64,000 nucleotides of DNA from Lophius americanus (lineage: Eukaryota; Chordata; Actinopteri; Lophiiformes; Lophiidae), in contig JBBDHG010000061.1 in NCBI GenBank assembly GCA_037951165.1, positions 5,318,001 through 5,382,000 on the forward strand, written 5' to 3'. The position numbers were made by a program, and so were the translations under genes. Below are positions 38,104-49,152 of this stretch, in pieces. Within the stretch, counting starts at the first letter, position 1; the number at the start of each line of letters is the position of its first letter. Under the pieces are notes generated by a model that was given only the letters and a program-made list of their open reading frames with translations, did not search any database and was not told the origin of the DNA.

Positions 38104-41100
38104 GTCCAAGTGTGTTGCTCTGTGTGTGGACGAGTCATTTGTCTCAGATCGGTCTGTCCTCTGTCTGGCTTCATTTTTCAATCAGTTTGGGCACAAACTA
38201 ATGAAAAAAAAAAAAAAAAAAATCAAAACCGATGGCAGAAAATTGCCCCAACTTGATTTTGGTTTATTAAAATCAAAAAGGATCATAAATAATAGCAATA
38301 ATGAAGTTACCTCAATACAAGCATCAACTGACTTGATGTTAGATAGAAGCACCAGTGGAGTCCGGGTGCATTCTGGGTTGAAAAGGTGCTAAGGCTGTTC
38401 TCCATGCTGTTTAAACCTCAAGCTATCTGTCATTACTTTCAGCTGAAATTAAGATTGCTTTTTACATAAAACCCATCTTGTATACCTAATAAAACAAATG
38501 ATCTGAAAATCTGTTATTTTCATGATGAATGAATGAATATATATGAATATGATTTGTATCTTTAAATGAAGTCCTGGCCTCAAATAAGACTAGTGTCTTA
38601 ACAAAATTATCATTAAATAGCAGCGGATTCCTCATTTGGAAAAATGACACATGTTCGTCTTGGAGGCTTCAAATATTTCAAGGTCTCAGCATTTAATTGA
38701 TGCTCTCATTGTGTGTAATCATTCCTTCCTGTGGTTCACTACGTAAGATTGTGATGGACGTTATGTATTATATGTTATTATCTAGACAAATCGATGCTGA
38801 GATAAAATATCATTTGATGAAGTGACTTTATTTTCTTATAGAACTATATGTGGCAGACTAACCTAGTCGCCTTATGTAAGTTCTCTCCTCAGTGGATTAT
38901 GGGTAAAAGTGTGGAAGACATCAAACCGCAATTATTCCTCATAGTCATTATACACAGAGCCCACGGATGACCAAACACCGAGGTCAGCTGATCGACACAA
39001 AATTAGAGGACTATAAATAAAAGCTGGTGCTCAACAGACCTTCTACATTCACACCACCATTAATATAAATGACTGTCATTCACAGTTTGCTGGTCAGTCT
39101 CACATGTATAAGATGTAGTTCATGGACGAATGATTGACAGCTCTACCTGTTTTCCCGGTAGGACACCTCAGCTCAGATTTTTTTTCTCCATCTATTTAAA
39201 GACATGGAGACTCTTCAGTGTGAAACTTTGTCTCCCTCTGTGTGCACAGAGAATAACTATATCTCCTTTCCTCAATGTTTGGGTAACATTAAGGGTTTAG
39301 TTGTTTGCTGGATTTTGCATCACCCCAAACTTTTTCACAGCCTCTTCAGTCTGCTACTATTCCTGGTGCACATTGGAGACCTGGCTTGATTTACTGGGTC
39401 TGGTTGAATGTGACTTTCCTCATGTGGTTCAGATTAAAAAGTGTTTCCTTCTTCTCTCTTCATGTTTGCTTTGGTATAACATAATCTCAAACATCTGTCT
39501 TTATTATATTAGAATCTGTGATTGTTGTCTAACCAGACACTACAAACGACAGAGTTTGATGCTGAAAGTAACATTGTTGAATTGAGGTTTCGCTGAGGGT
39601 ACTGGCATATTTCTGCAAAGACAGTTATATTTTTAATTATGAGCAAAACACATTTTTGGGAGTAAAACTCATGACACTGCTAATTGATTTGAGTAATTAT
39701 TATTGGAAATGAAATACGTTTGAATGAATTGATGTTTGTTATCCTGGAAAATAAATGATTGGCCCAGGGGGGTTGAACACTTTTTGAAGGAACAGAAAAT
39801 ATGTCATGCTCCCATTAGGAGCCAGGACCCCCTGAAGGTCGGATCCTGGAATCACTGCTGCTCAAAAGTGAGGCCATATCTCTCTCTGAGCAACGCAGCG
39901 ACTAGCACACACTTGTAGTAGCAGACTAAAGAATAAATCACTTCCAAACTCTGCTGTAGGAGTGCTAAGTTCAAAATGGGAGTGCCCACAACATAAATTT
40001 CAAAGTCTCTGCATCGGTTACCTGTTATTTTTTAAGTGGATTTTAAAATGATCTTATTCATTTCTCAGGCATTGAATGCGATCACAGAAGACTATGTCAG
40101 AAATGCTTCTGATTTGTGAGCCAGTTAGGTTTGAAAGCTCCTCTGGTTGGTGTATTTTAGCTGTTGGTCAAAGCAGAACTAACATTTGGTGATGCTGCTT
40201 TCAGCAGCTTTGCTCTAAACCGCTCTTTCAGAGGAGCCGAAAATATTTCTTTAAACTGTAAACTCATCTTTGTAGTCTGTCTTTTAAGCATTGTTGTATA
40301 AATGTTCATTATTCTTGATGCCTTTGTTCCTTGGGTTCCTTGAGGTCCCTTCCTGGGGGGCGGGGGTTCTGGGCGATGGGAGGAACAGGAAATGACATAC
40401 CACGCGGCATAAATAGTAAACCTCTTTTATGATTTTATATATACTGAGAGCTTGTTGGGGTTTTTGGTAGATTTACAGGCAGCCAATAACTTGTACACTA
40501 ATGGGGAAATCTGTAGGGGTTTTGTCATAAACCTTTGATGTTTTATAGTGGAGAGGAACAGGAGATGATGCAACATTGTCTGTTAAAGAGTTGTTTCAGA
40601 TGTAGGTTTTGACCCTCGGAGAAATTCAGTTTATTACTATTCATGTAATGCATGTAATGTGATTCTTCCGTTACTTTGATTTCATTATTTTAAACACAAA
40701 TAGATATTACACATGTAGTGCCCCATTCTATTATTCTATTAATATATTATATTATTATTAATATATATCATAATAAATATATATTATCGTTCTTATGTTT
40801 TCGGTCATTCATTCATGTTTGTTATTATTGTAATTACGGAACATTTCTTCCAATGGATTTCATTTCTTTTGTTTTATCCATAACTTAACTTCTTTGAACA
40901 GCATACAGAGAGTTTGGAAGATAATGTTTAAATAATGATTGAGTGACAGATTGAGGAAGGAGCAAAAACCTATTAATGCAAAAAATAAGTTGATCCTCCA
41001 TCATTGATGCACCAAAACGTTAGCGACTTTGGATAAGTCAAAGAACCCAGACATCAGAATCTGTCCCTGAGCTGTTTGTTAACAGAAGCAGAAAAGATAT

Positions 41101-41277
41101 TATCCACTGAGTTAAAATTGTTACATCAGAATTTCACACTTTTAAAAATGTGAACATTTATTCAGTCAGACTCACCATAAATTACAAATTCTCATCAGCA
41201 ATGTGGCCTGGAATTCAGAGATCCATTACACAGGTTATCAGAATTGTAAAACACATGAACGTCAAGGTTCACACATA
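38104..41277. other. Intergenic region without a recognisable gene
   Basis: AT-rich DNA with an A18 run (about 38204-38221) and AT-rich tracts near 40735-40790. Only short unrelated frames are present. It separates the 3' ends of two convergent transcription units. Confidence 0.5.
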
Positions 41278-41283
41278 TTTAAT
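41278..41283 (-). terminator. Candidate variant poly(A) signal of the zc3h11-like gene
   Basis: On the minus strand this reads ATTAAA, the commonest variant signal, 82 bases beyond the TGA of the zc3h11-like terminal exon. Confidence 0.4.
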
Positions 41284-41364
41284 GAATACAAATGTCCTTT
41301 GGAAAAATCTCAGTTTTGGTTGACAGTTTGGCCAGCAGGGTGTTGATTGTTTTTTTTGAAGCTC

Positions 41365-44300
41365 TCATTTGTCGGTCAATCCCACCAGGAAGTCCATCAG
41401 GTCGATGTCTAGTTCCAATTCTTCGTCTTTAAAGTCATACATGTTCACCGAAAAGTCATCGGCAGAGGAGGTGGAGGCAGTGGCGTTGAAGACGATTGGG
41501 GACAGAGTTGAATTGAGCTCCTCCCTCAGTGAGCTGCAGCTGGTGTCCCACAGGGTGCTGCTCAGATGGGTGTCTGCACTGGAGAACGGGAAGGCCTAAC
41601 GGAAGTTACAATAAGAGCACTCACACAAACAGTCAGGAAGGTAGAGTAAATAAAAAGATGACTGCAAAATAGTACAATGAGGAAAATAGAAGAATGTAAA
41701 GCAAAATGACAGGAGCACAATCTAATGAAATGAAGCCATATGAAAATGTCTTAAAAGTGATCCAGAGAGAAGAAGGGATTGAAAAAAGAGACCATCAGCA
41801 TTTTTGCTCAACCTGTCTGTCTTCGCACGTCGTCTCAATGTGCTTGACCTTTCTCTTCCTCTTTAACTCTGTGGTGGTCTTATCTGCTGGCAAACCATTC
41901 TTATTTAGACAGATGTGGACGAGTAATTTACATCATGAGGACAGAAATCAACAATAACAACCTATTTTTCCGATTTCTTACCTGGTAGAGTAACGACAGA
42001 CTTAACGGTCAACCCAAGATTTTCCACAGCTGCACAAGAAAAAAATCTTTACACTAAACTATGAATTCCATCAAAACAACAACCTGTTAACGTCATAGTC
42101 TACAAACGCTCTCTCCATCTTATCATGCATCATCATCATCATCAGCGTGATAAAAGGCTTCAGGTGGTCCTGATGATCCTCACCTGTCTGAGGGGGCTGA
42201 TCCTCATCCACTTCACGACCAAGGCACTCAGCTGGACTCTTTTTCCGTCGGACATCTTCTTCATATTTCACATCTGCAGAAAGAACAACTCATGAGCTTC
42301 TATCCTAATCTGTATAGATCAGATTTGTTATGTATATCTAGTGATGGGTGTGACAGGACAGCACATCTACCTGTGCTGGCCTTCTTTCTCCCATGTCTTT
42401 CAGCCACGCTGCCCCTCACAGCTTCTTCAATGTCACGAGGCTTATCACTGGATCTACAGTGTGTCTTCTGGGATTCATCTGTCTGGTTCTCCTTATGGCA
42501 GGATTTCTCCTTTCGTTTTCTCTGTTGTTATGAAAGACATGCATGTTTGAAGGAGATGAGCCAATGACATCTTATTTAAGGATTTTTATGGATCTACAAT
42601 TAAGATCTCATTATTACTCTGATAGATCCAACCAAGTTATTTCCTCTCCAGCAAAATATGGCATGGTGATTTGACAGAAAAGCTTGAAATCAGTGGCCTG
42701 AACACATCATAATAATCATAATAATAATACATTTAATTCATAATGCACTTTACATTTGGATCAAATCTCAAAGTGCTAAATGATAATTAAAAATACAACA
42801 TAAACAAGATAAATGCATGACACAATCATACAGACAACAATCACACATCTGTTTTCTCTAATAATAATTATAAACAACCTGCATTTCATTAGTCTTATCT
42901 GCAAGGAAACAATTAGTTGATATAGTTAATATTAAGTCCAGTTTTGTTCTCATTGTAATTGAGCATGACGACATGTTGGCTTCTTGTATCTTTAAGTGTT
43001 CCCTCTAATAGGTCCAGACACAGAAGTGTCACTACTGGTTCTGGGCTGCAGGGACACTTTTTCAAAGCATCTGTAATAGCTTTTCAAGAAACACAAAATC
43101 TAGAGTGGACAAAACCTGCAGGACCTGTGTTTGTGCCCTCTTCAGTTTAAATTTAAAAAAAATCTTTCCTTACTGTTTTCCTCATGTCATCATCCTCAGC
43201 CACACTCCTTTTCCGCCAGGCCCTTTCTTCATATTTCACATCTGCAGCAAGAGTAACTCACTTTTCATTTCATTAATTTTTTCCTTTGGACCCCTCCCTG
43301 GGGTTTAAGGAGCAAACAAAAAACAAAAAAAAACTCAAAACAGGCAGCAGCCAGTGTTCACGAAGAACATAGAAACCAAATTTAATGAAAATCATAAATA
43401 AAAGTCATACAGAAGTCAAAAACTGCTTATTCAAGTTTGTCTAAACTACAATTCACTCTGTAATTTCTTCTAATCAGATCTTTTCTGCCTTCAGAAACAG
43501 AAAAACAAGTAATCACCGCTCAAACAAAAGCTGCATGGCTTGGCTAGTGCCACCGTTGTTCCATAGTTTCAGATCTTTGTCAGGCTCAATCATGCTGCTG
43601 CACAAAACTCTGCCGCTGCTCTCTATTTCACTCTGATTTGTATCATTAATGTTTCTCATATCAATCATACTTTATCTGTCAACCTCTAAATCAAAGTATT
43701 CTGGGTGAATAGATTTCAGTTTGCTGAATGCCATTTCTGTTTAACCGTATTGTAAAATTTGACATTATGATCTAGATTATTTTGAACAAAATCAGTTTGG
43801 AATTCATGATTTACGGGATCATGTCTATTGATTCCTATTGACAGACTAACAGGGCAGAAGGCGGTTCAACACTCCGGTGAGTAATCTGTGGCAGAAACAG
43901 CAACTACACGATTGTACTTGAAACAAGCGTAGCAGCGCCTGATGGCTTCATCAGATCCAAATCTTCCATTTACATTTTTAAACCAGACTCTGACACATGT
44001 CACGAAACTCTTTGATGTGCTGCTCAAATGTGTACTTGAGAACATTATGAGACACTATTCAATATTTTTTTAAATGTGTGGTACTTGACTGAACCAGGTT
44101 GTAATATCACTCAGCGGCATCTTGTACAAATATGCTAAAGAGCAAAAGGCCAAGGATGGAGCCCTGAGGGACAACACAGGTAAAAGTGGGCACTGAGGAG
44201 GGGCATTAACCATGACTAACCATGAATACATGGGTGTAACTGAGATTAGTCAATTCGCACTGGAATTGTGTATGTGCTCCCTTTATAGTAATGTAACTTG

Positions 44301-47300
44301 ATACAACCAAAAAAGTCTAATAAGGGTCACATAGTTTTCTAAAAAACAGGCTTTACCAAAACACTAACCTCATCCAATTGAAATCGACTAATTTCTATGA
44401 AATATAATATTTCATCCGGAAATCATTTTATAAGTGAAGTCGTTGTTCAAATATACGCTTGACAAAATAATTTGTCATTTTATGGTAAATTAAGAGGGTC
44501 TAAGAAATTACAGTAATTAATGCCACAGAGAAATAAAATACATAAAAGTTTTGCATAATTTCTTTCCTTGGTGAGGAAATTCGAGGGTTATATTCTAGAA
44601 ATGATTTATAATCAATGAATTTTCATTATTCCTCCATAAATCCAACACAGAAATTATTTTGCTTCCCCAAGTAATAATTTCATTACCAAATAATTACCCA
44701 CTTGTATGTATACCTGAATCCCATAAACTGAGTCACTCAGGAGAACCAGTTCTGCTTTCAAATCCACCAATCATTACCGCTGGCAAGCTGCCCTTATTTT
44801 TCATTAATAAGATATGTTGGGGAAAATTTCAAGAGTAATCTTTGTAGAAAACTGCAGAACCTTCATGTGGAATATAATATAATCCCATTTGTAATCCCAA
44901 AATAAATTAAAAACCAAAGGCTGCTTTAGCCACTTTGGTCCAGATGATGGTTTCAGAAATCGTGTCCTGAATCACATTAAAGCATTTTTCAATATTATTC
45001 TATGCAGGTAAACAGCCACCATGTTTGTGGCTCAACTCTTCATTTTCCATCACAAGAGTTGTTGTCTCTGATGAACAAATGAAATCAGAACCTTTTATGG
45101 ATTACTGAAAAGAATGTAGTTACAATGTGGTCTACACACATGTTAATCTAGAAGTGTAGCAGCTCCCTGATGACTTTTATATCTGTAATGTAAAATCCTT
45201 ACAGGTTACCTCTTTGTTGACGGCTCTGATGCGGGCTCACTCCTGGCCTGTGGGAGGGGCTGCATAAATCCTAACTTTCATGGCTTTCTCTGTAGACCAT
45301 TCCAGCTTGGTTATCCGCTCATCTCCTGACCGAATAATTTTCTTCACTTTTCTTTTCTTTGCTGTTCTTTGTTCTTGTGCGGCAAATATATTTCCCATCA
45401 ACTGTTTAAGCACTTTTTTTTCAATCTCTGGATCCATTCTCCCCTCTCTCAAAATCTTTCCTCTCAGGGGGGGCTTTCTCAATAAAGGCCCTGTTTTTCC
45501 TGTCAATGTACTTCAATATGTTGAAGTGCATTGTTATATTTTTCTTGTTCTTCATGATTTGAACTTTTGTTTTGTACCTGACAAACTTAACAAACAAAGG
45601 GGTTTCTGTTACGAAGCTGTCCTTCAGCGCCATGTACTCTCCCTCGCTTACCAGGCAGGTGATAGTTTACGCTGATGACCTGCTCCTTTAGCTCCCCTCA
45701 GCTTCCAGACCGATAATTCACTTTGTTTTTGTTTTTACAGGTTTTCAACGGCATTCCCCCAAGGACGACGTTTGTCCAACGGCGTTTTTGTTCAGCTTTA
45801 TCTCACTCAATCTTCCGCTTTTGTATCTCAGTCTTAACATTTTTCATTGATTTCTTAACTGCATTTTGTCCTTTTGCAAAGAGGTCCATGTTCATGTCAG
45901 AGCTTTGTGAAGTCAATCACCGATGCCGTCACTACGGAGATTACCAATGCAGTGGAGGGCGGTATTTACTTTCAAGACAGTTTCTTTCATTATTTCATCC
46001 ATAATTGCACCATATTTCCTCCATGGAAAATATGGTGGAAAACATCCGTGAAGGAGCTCTCCTTAGCCACAGCTTGCCTCGTGTTGTAAGCTCCGGACTC
46101 TTTTAGAAGTTTTTTAGGGCCTGCTCCCTTTATCGATGTAGTCGCTCGGCTTCAAAAAGAGCATTTGCTATCGACTCATAGATGTTGCTACTGATTTTGT
46201 CACATGTAGCCAAATTTACTCTATTTTCCTCATTTTCCTCCAGCACATCAAACCTGGGCGCCACCATCTTTGATGAATGTACCCGTCCTAATCTGTATAG
46301 TCCAGATTATCAATTATAGCAACGTTATAAAATCTAGTGATGGGTGTGACAAGAGAGCAAATTTACCAGTACTATGCTTCTTTCGTCCAGGTCTTTCAGC
46401 CACACTGCCTCTGGGCCTCGCAGCTTCTTCGATGACGTGTGCTCCTAGAGTGAAAAGAGGGATTGAGAGATGGTCGAAAACAAAGTAATTATGATTTAAC
46501 TTTCTCTCTTTGAGAGGTACTTTACTATTGGAATCTGATTGTAAGAGTTGGACATTTATTCAAATGTCAAAAATTAAATGAATGAATTTGATTTTTGACT
46601 GTGAATATGGAAACTACATTAAGGTCCAATAGGCAGTAAACCAATCATTTTGGTACTTCAAATACATAGTAGTGCTGTTATTTTGTCTTACCATAGACGT
46701 CTAGTCAGTTTACATTCATCACTCATTTATTTAACTACTCACTCATATGTTTATATTGACTTTATCCAAACAATTCCTTAAATTCCTTTTCCAGGCTATC
46801 ATCGGACTAAAAGATAAAATATGAAAAGAGCCAATAAAGAGAATCTAGGAGGAATAATGGAAGGTTGGTCTAACGGACTCTGACACACATTATCTTTTGG
46901 GTTTGCTTCAAACAATCCCACTCACTTTTCTCAGGTGAGACACGCAGGTCGTCAAAGTCAAAAGACTCTCCGAAGATGTCACAGTGTCTCTGCTGTTGCC
47001 TGGTTACCTGGTTCTCCCCGTTATGAGATTTCTCCTTTCGTTTTTTCTGTTATGATGCAAGACATAAACAGAATCAATGCATGAATGAAGAAGTTGACTT
47101 AATACATCTAATATTAGAACCTTTCCTGATCTAAAGTTTGGATTACATTTTTACTCTAATACAGGTTATTGTCAGATGATTTAACAGGAAACAGAAAAGA
47201 CTGAGTCAGAAGGACAACAATGGCACATCTATTTTCTCTAATAATACTCATAAGTCTGTATTTGCTGCTCCTGCGCTGCAGAGAGACTTCTTCTAACCTT

Positions 47301-49152
47301 TGATAATAGCCTTTTAAGACACCTACAGTTCAGAGTGGACGAAACTTGCAGGACACATGTTCCTGCTTTCTTCAGTTTAAAGCAAATGTTTAAATTGTCC
47401 TTACTGTTCTCCTCATGTCTTGATCATCAGCCATATTTTTCTTCCGCCAGGCCCTTTCTTCATATTTCACATCTGCTGCAAGAACAACTCATGAGCTTCG
47501 ACCATAACCTGAGTAGTCATGATTATCATTGTTCGTACCAGATAAAAATCTATTGAAAGCTGTAACAAGAGTGTAACAAGAGTGTAACAAGAGTGTAACA
47601 AGAGTGTAACAAGAGTGTAACAAGAGGGCAAAGCTACCTGTGCTTGCCGTCTTTTTTCCATGTTTTTCAGCCACACGGCCTCTTTGTCTCACAGCCTCTT
47701 CAAAGACACATGGCCCTAGTGTCATGACATGGTTGAGAGCAAAGTAATTATGATTTCACCTCCCTTGGATAGTTTTTTTTTTTACTATAAATGTATTATA
47801 ATCTGCTTGTAACACTTTGACATGAACATTTATTTTGAGTTTTATTCGTTTTATACCGCAGAGTGGTTAATCCATGTTTTATCTCATCATTGGATGAAAG
47901 TCAGATGTCACTTTGAAGCTCAACCCTATATTTTAGTGCATTGGGTTGTGAACAAGTCAGTCAATGCTTTAGTCACACTCACTGTGTTTATCCTGACTGT
48001 ATCCACAATCAGCAAGGTCATCAATTAATACAATTCAAAAAATTCATGTTCTAGATTATCATTGGACTTAAATACAAAATATGAACAGGTCAAATAAGGA
48101 GAAAGTGGGATGAATGATGGGAAGTTGGTTATTTGACTCTGACACCCAAAATCTTTAAACAAAACCCACTCACTTTTCTCAGGTGAGGCAAATCGGTCGT
48201 CAAAGTCAAAAGACTCTCCGAAGACGTCACAGTTTCTCTTCTTTTGGCTGGCTGCCTGGTTCTCCCCATAATAAGATTTCTCCTTTTGTTTTTTCTGTTT
48301 TAGTGCAAGGCATAGAAAAAACCATGGATTCATACATGTAGAAGAAAAGGTAATCACATCTCAATGTTGAATCCAAATTTTACTCTTACGCATGGATTAG
48401 TTTGTTGTCTCTCCAACGAAATATGACATGATATAACAGAAAAGACTTGAAGTCATTGGCCTAAACACATGCCACCGTCATGAAGACATCAATGGCAGAT
48501 CTATTTGATCTTATTCTACATAGTGTGAGCTTATGTTATCTAAAACTAAAGCGTATCTAAAGCATATCTTCATGTCAACCATTTACATGTATTTCAGATT
48601 TTAGATCTTTACTATCACACATTTTTTGAGTCATGTAATTTATAGTTGAAGGCAGTCTTATGTGCACATGTGTTCATTGTAATTTAGTTTATTGACTTGT
48701 TGGTTTATTGTTGACTGTGGTGCATTAAATGTTCCTCCAGTGTCCTTACAGGTAGACATTTTCTAACCATTGGATAAAGCCTTTGAAGACACACACTGCC
48801 TAGAATGGGTAACGCGTGAAGGACATATCTTTGCATTTCTTCTGTTAAAAAACATTGTTTTAACTTTTCTTACTTTTATCCTCATGTGGCGAAACCTGCA
48901 GTTGGAATAGTTGCAGCAACCCTTCTCCCAGAGGCTGCAGATGATCTCACTGCCCATAGCTTCCTCACAGTGCCTGAAGCGACATCGGTCTCCCTGCACA
49001 ATAGATTTAATAAAGTAAGCCTTTTCCTCTTGGTCACCAGTAACAGGTCACACTATTAGGGAATAGGCTTTCAGTCTAGGTTTGCAGACGTTTCTTACTT
49101 TAGTGCAGGTGGAATAATAAAAGAAGTAGCAGTCTTCTCCCTGTCTGCTCAT
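41365..49152 (-). CDS. ZC3H11A-like CCCH zinc-finger protein with triplicated exon cassette
   Basis: Thirteen minus-strand exons join in frame to 433 codons: 49152-49099, 48993-48874, 48294-48174, 47715-47638, 47472-47405, 47046-46926, 46444-46367, 43241-43174, 42521-42371, 42273-42184, 42029-41982, 41886-41813, 41595-41365. The N-terminus MSRQGEDCYFFYYSTCTK and the next exon give two CCCH fingers, C-X7-C-X5-C-X3-H and C-X7-C-X4-C-X3-H, closely matching ZC3H11A (human MPNQGEDCYFFFYSTCTK). ZC3H11A is an RNA-binding factor of the TREX mRNA-export machinery in the nucleus. After residue 58 come three tandem copies of a lysine-rich, acidic cassette (see separate entries). Then comes a basic patch (ELKRKRKVKH) and an acidic end (DDFSVNMYDFKDEELELDID) resembling the human C-terminus in character. 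The human protein has 810 residues, so this is much shorter. All splice sites are GT/AG and no frame is broken, which argues for a working gene. It could be a divergent paralogue rather than the orthologue. Confidence 0.85.
42184..42521 (-). repeat. zc3h11-like cassette, copy 3 (fused A3-B3 exon, then C3)
   Basis: One exon (42371-42521) encodes both the A part, RKRKEKSCHKENQTDESQKT, and the B part, PRDIEEAVRGSVAERHGRKK, without the A/B intron and without the FGESFDFDD segment. C3 (42184-42273) starts DVKYEEDVRRKKSPAE and is longer than C1 and C2 (90 nt). This copy is the most diverged and may be closest to the ancestral arrangement, or may have lost an intron. Confidence 0.8.
42721..42777 (-). 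mobile_element. L2-type LINE 3' tail
   Basis: On the minus strand the segment reads 'agcactttgagatttgatcc', 'aaatgtaaagtgcattatg' and ends in ATT repeats, the standard 3' terminus of L2-type LINEs in fish. A nearly identical copy in the opposite orientation lies at 53799-53862. Confidence 0.7.
43174..47046 (-). repeat. zc3h11-like cassette, copy 2 (exons A2, B2, C2)
   Basis: A2 (46926-47046) encodes KKRKEKSHNGENQVTRQQQR then HCDIFGESFDFDDLRVSPEK. B2 (46367-46444) encodes AHVIEEAARPRGSVAERPGR. C2 (43174-43241) encodes DVKYEERAWRKRSVAEDDDM. Exon lengths are exactly those of copy 1 (121, 78 and 68 nt). The intron between B2 and C2 is 3125 bases against 165 in copy 1, because of inserted DNA. 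Confidence 0.85.
45237..46270 (-). pseudogene. Decayed coding remnant of unknown origin inside the B2-C2 intron
   Basis: On the minus strand a frame reads VSEGEYMALKDSFVTETPLF, VKFVRYKTKVQIMKNKKN, DRKNRAFIEKAPPERKDF. After a one-base shift near 45430 it continues MDPEIEKKVLKQLMGNIF, AAQEQRTAKKRKVKKIIRSG, ERITKLEWSTEKAMKVRI and stops. Further upstream (about 46125-46270) is another piece starting MVAPRFDVLEENEENRVNLA. Stops and shifts separate the pieces. The lysine-rich, charged composition resembles a structured protein rather than chance. I do not recognise the family. It accounts for part of the extra 3 kb in this intron, so it probably arrived with an insertion. Confidence 0.35.
47405..48294 (-). 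repeat. zc3h11-like cassette, copy 1 (exons A1, B1, C1)
   Basis: Exon A1 (48174-48294, 121 nt) encodes KKQKEKSYYGENQAASQKKR then NCDVFGESFDFDDRFASPEK. B1 (47638-47715, 78 nt) encodes PCVFEEAVRQRGRVAEKHGK. C1 (47405-47472, 68 nt) encodes DVKYEERAWRKKNMADDQDM. The set totals 267 nt (89 codons) and enters and leaves in phase 0, so copying it does not shift the frame. Confidence 0.85.
47562..47628. repeat. 11-bp minisatellite (gtgtaacaaga) x6
   Basis: Six near-perfect copies of an 11-base unit lie in the intron between exons B1 and C1. On the coding (minus) strand the array starts about 10 bases after the B1 donor. The open frames through it on the minus strand (repeats of LLHSCYTLVT) are artefacts of the repeat. 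Confidence 0.9.

Noticed and set aside
45640..45695. Plus-strand VIVYADDLLL resembling a reverse-transcriptase active site
   Set aside because: No other reverse-transcriptase motif surrounds it, a stop follows at once, and the opposite strand carries a longer coherent coding remnant (ELKEQVISVNYHLP, then VSEGEYMALKDSF). It is more likely a chance complement.
47467..47725. Minus-strand open frames with repeated LLHSCYTLVT
   Set aside because: They are translations of the 11-bp minisatellite and of exon B1 read past its donor.
41365..49152. Calling the zc3h11-like locus a pseudogene because it is short and has degenerate fingers
   Set aside because: Thirteen exons keep frame with proper splice sites, and duplicated exons keep exact lengths, which is unlikely for a decaying copy.
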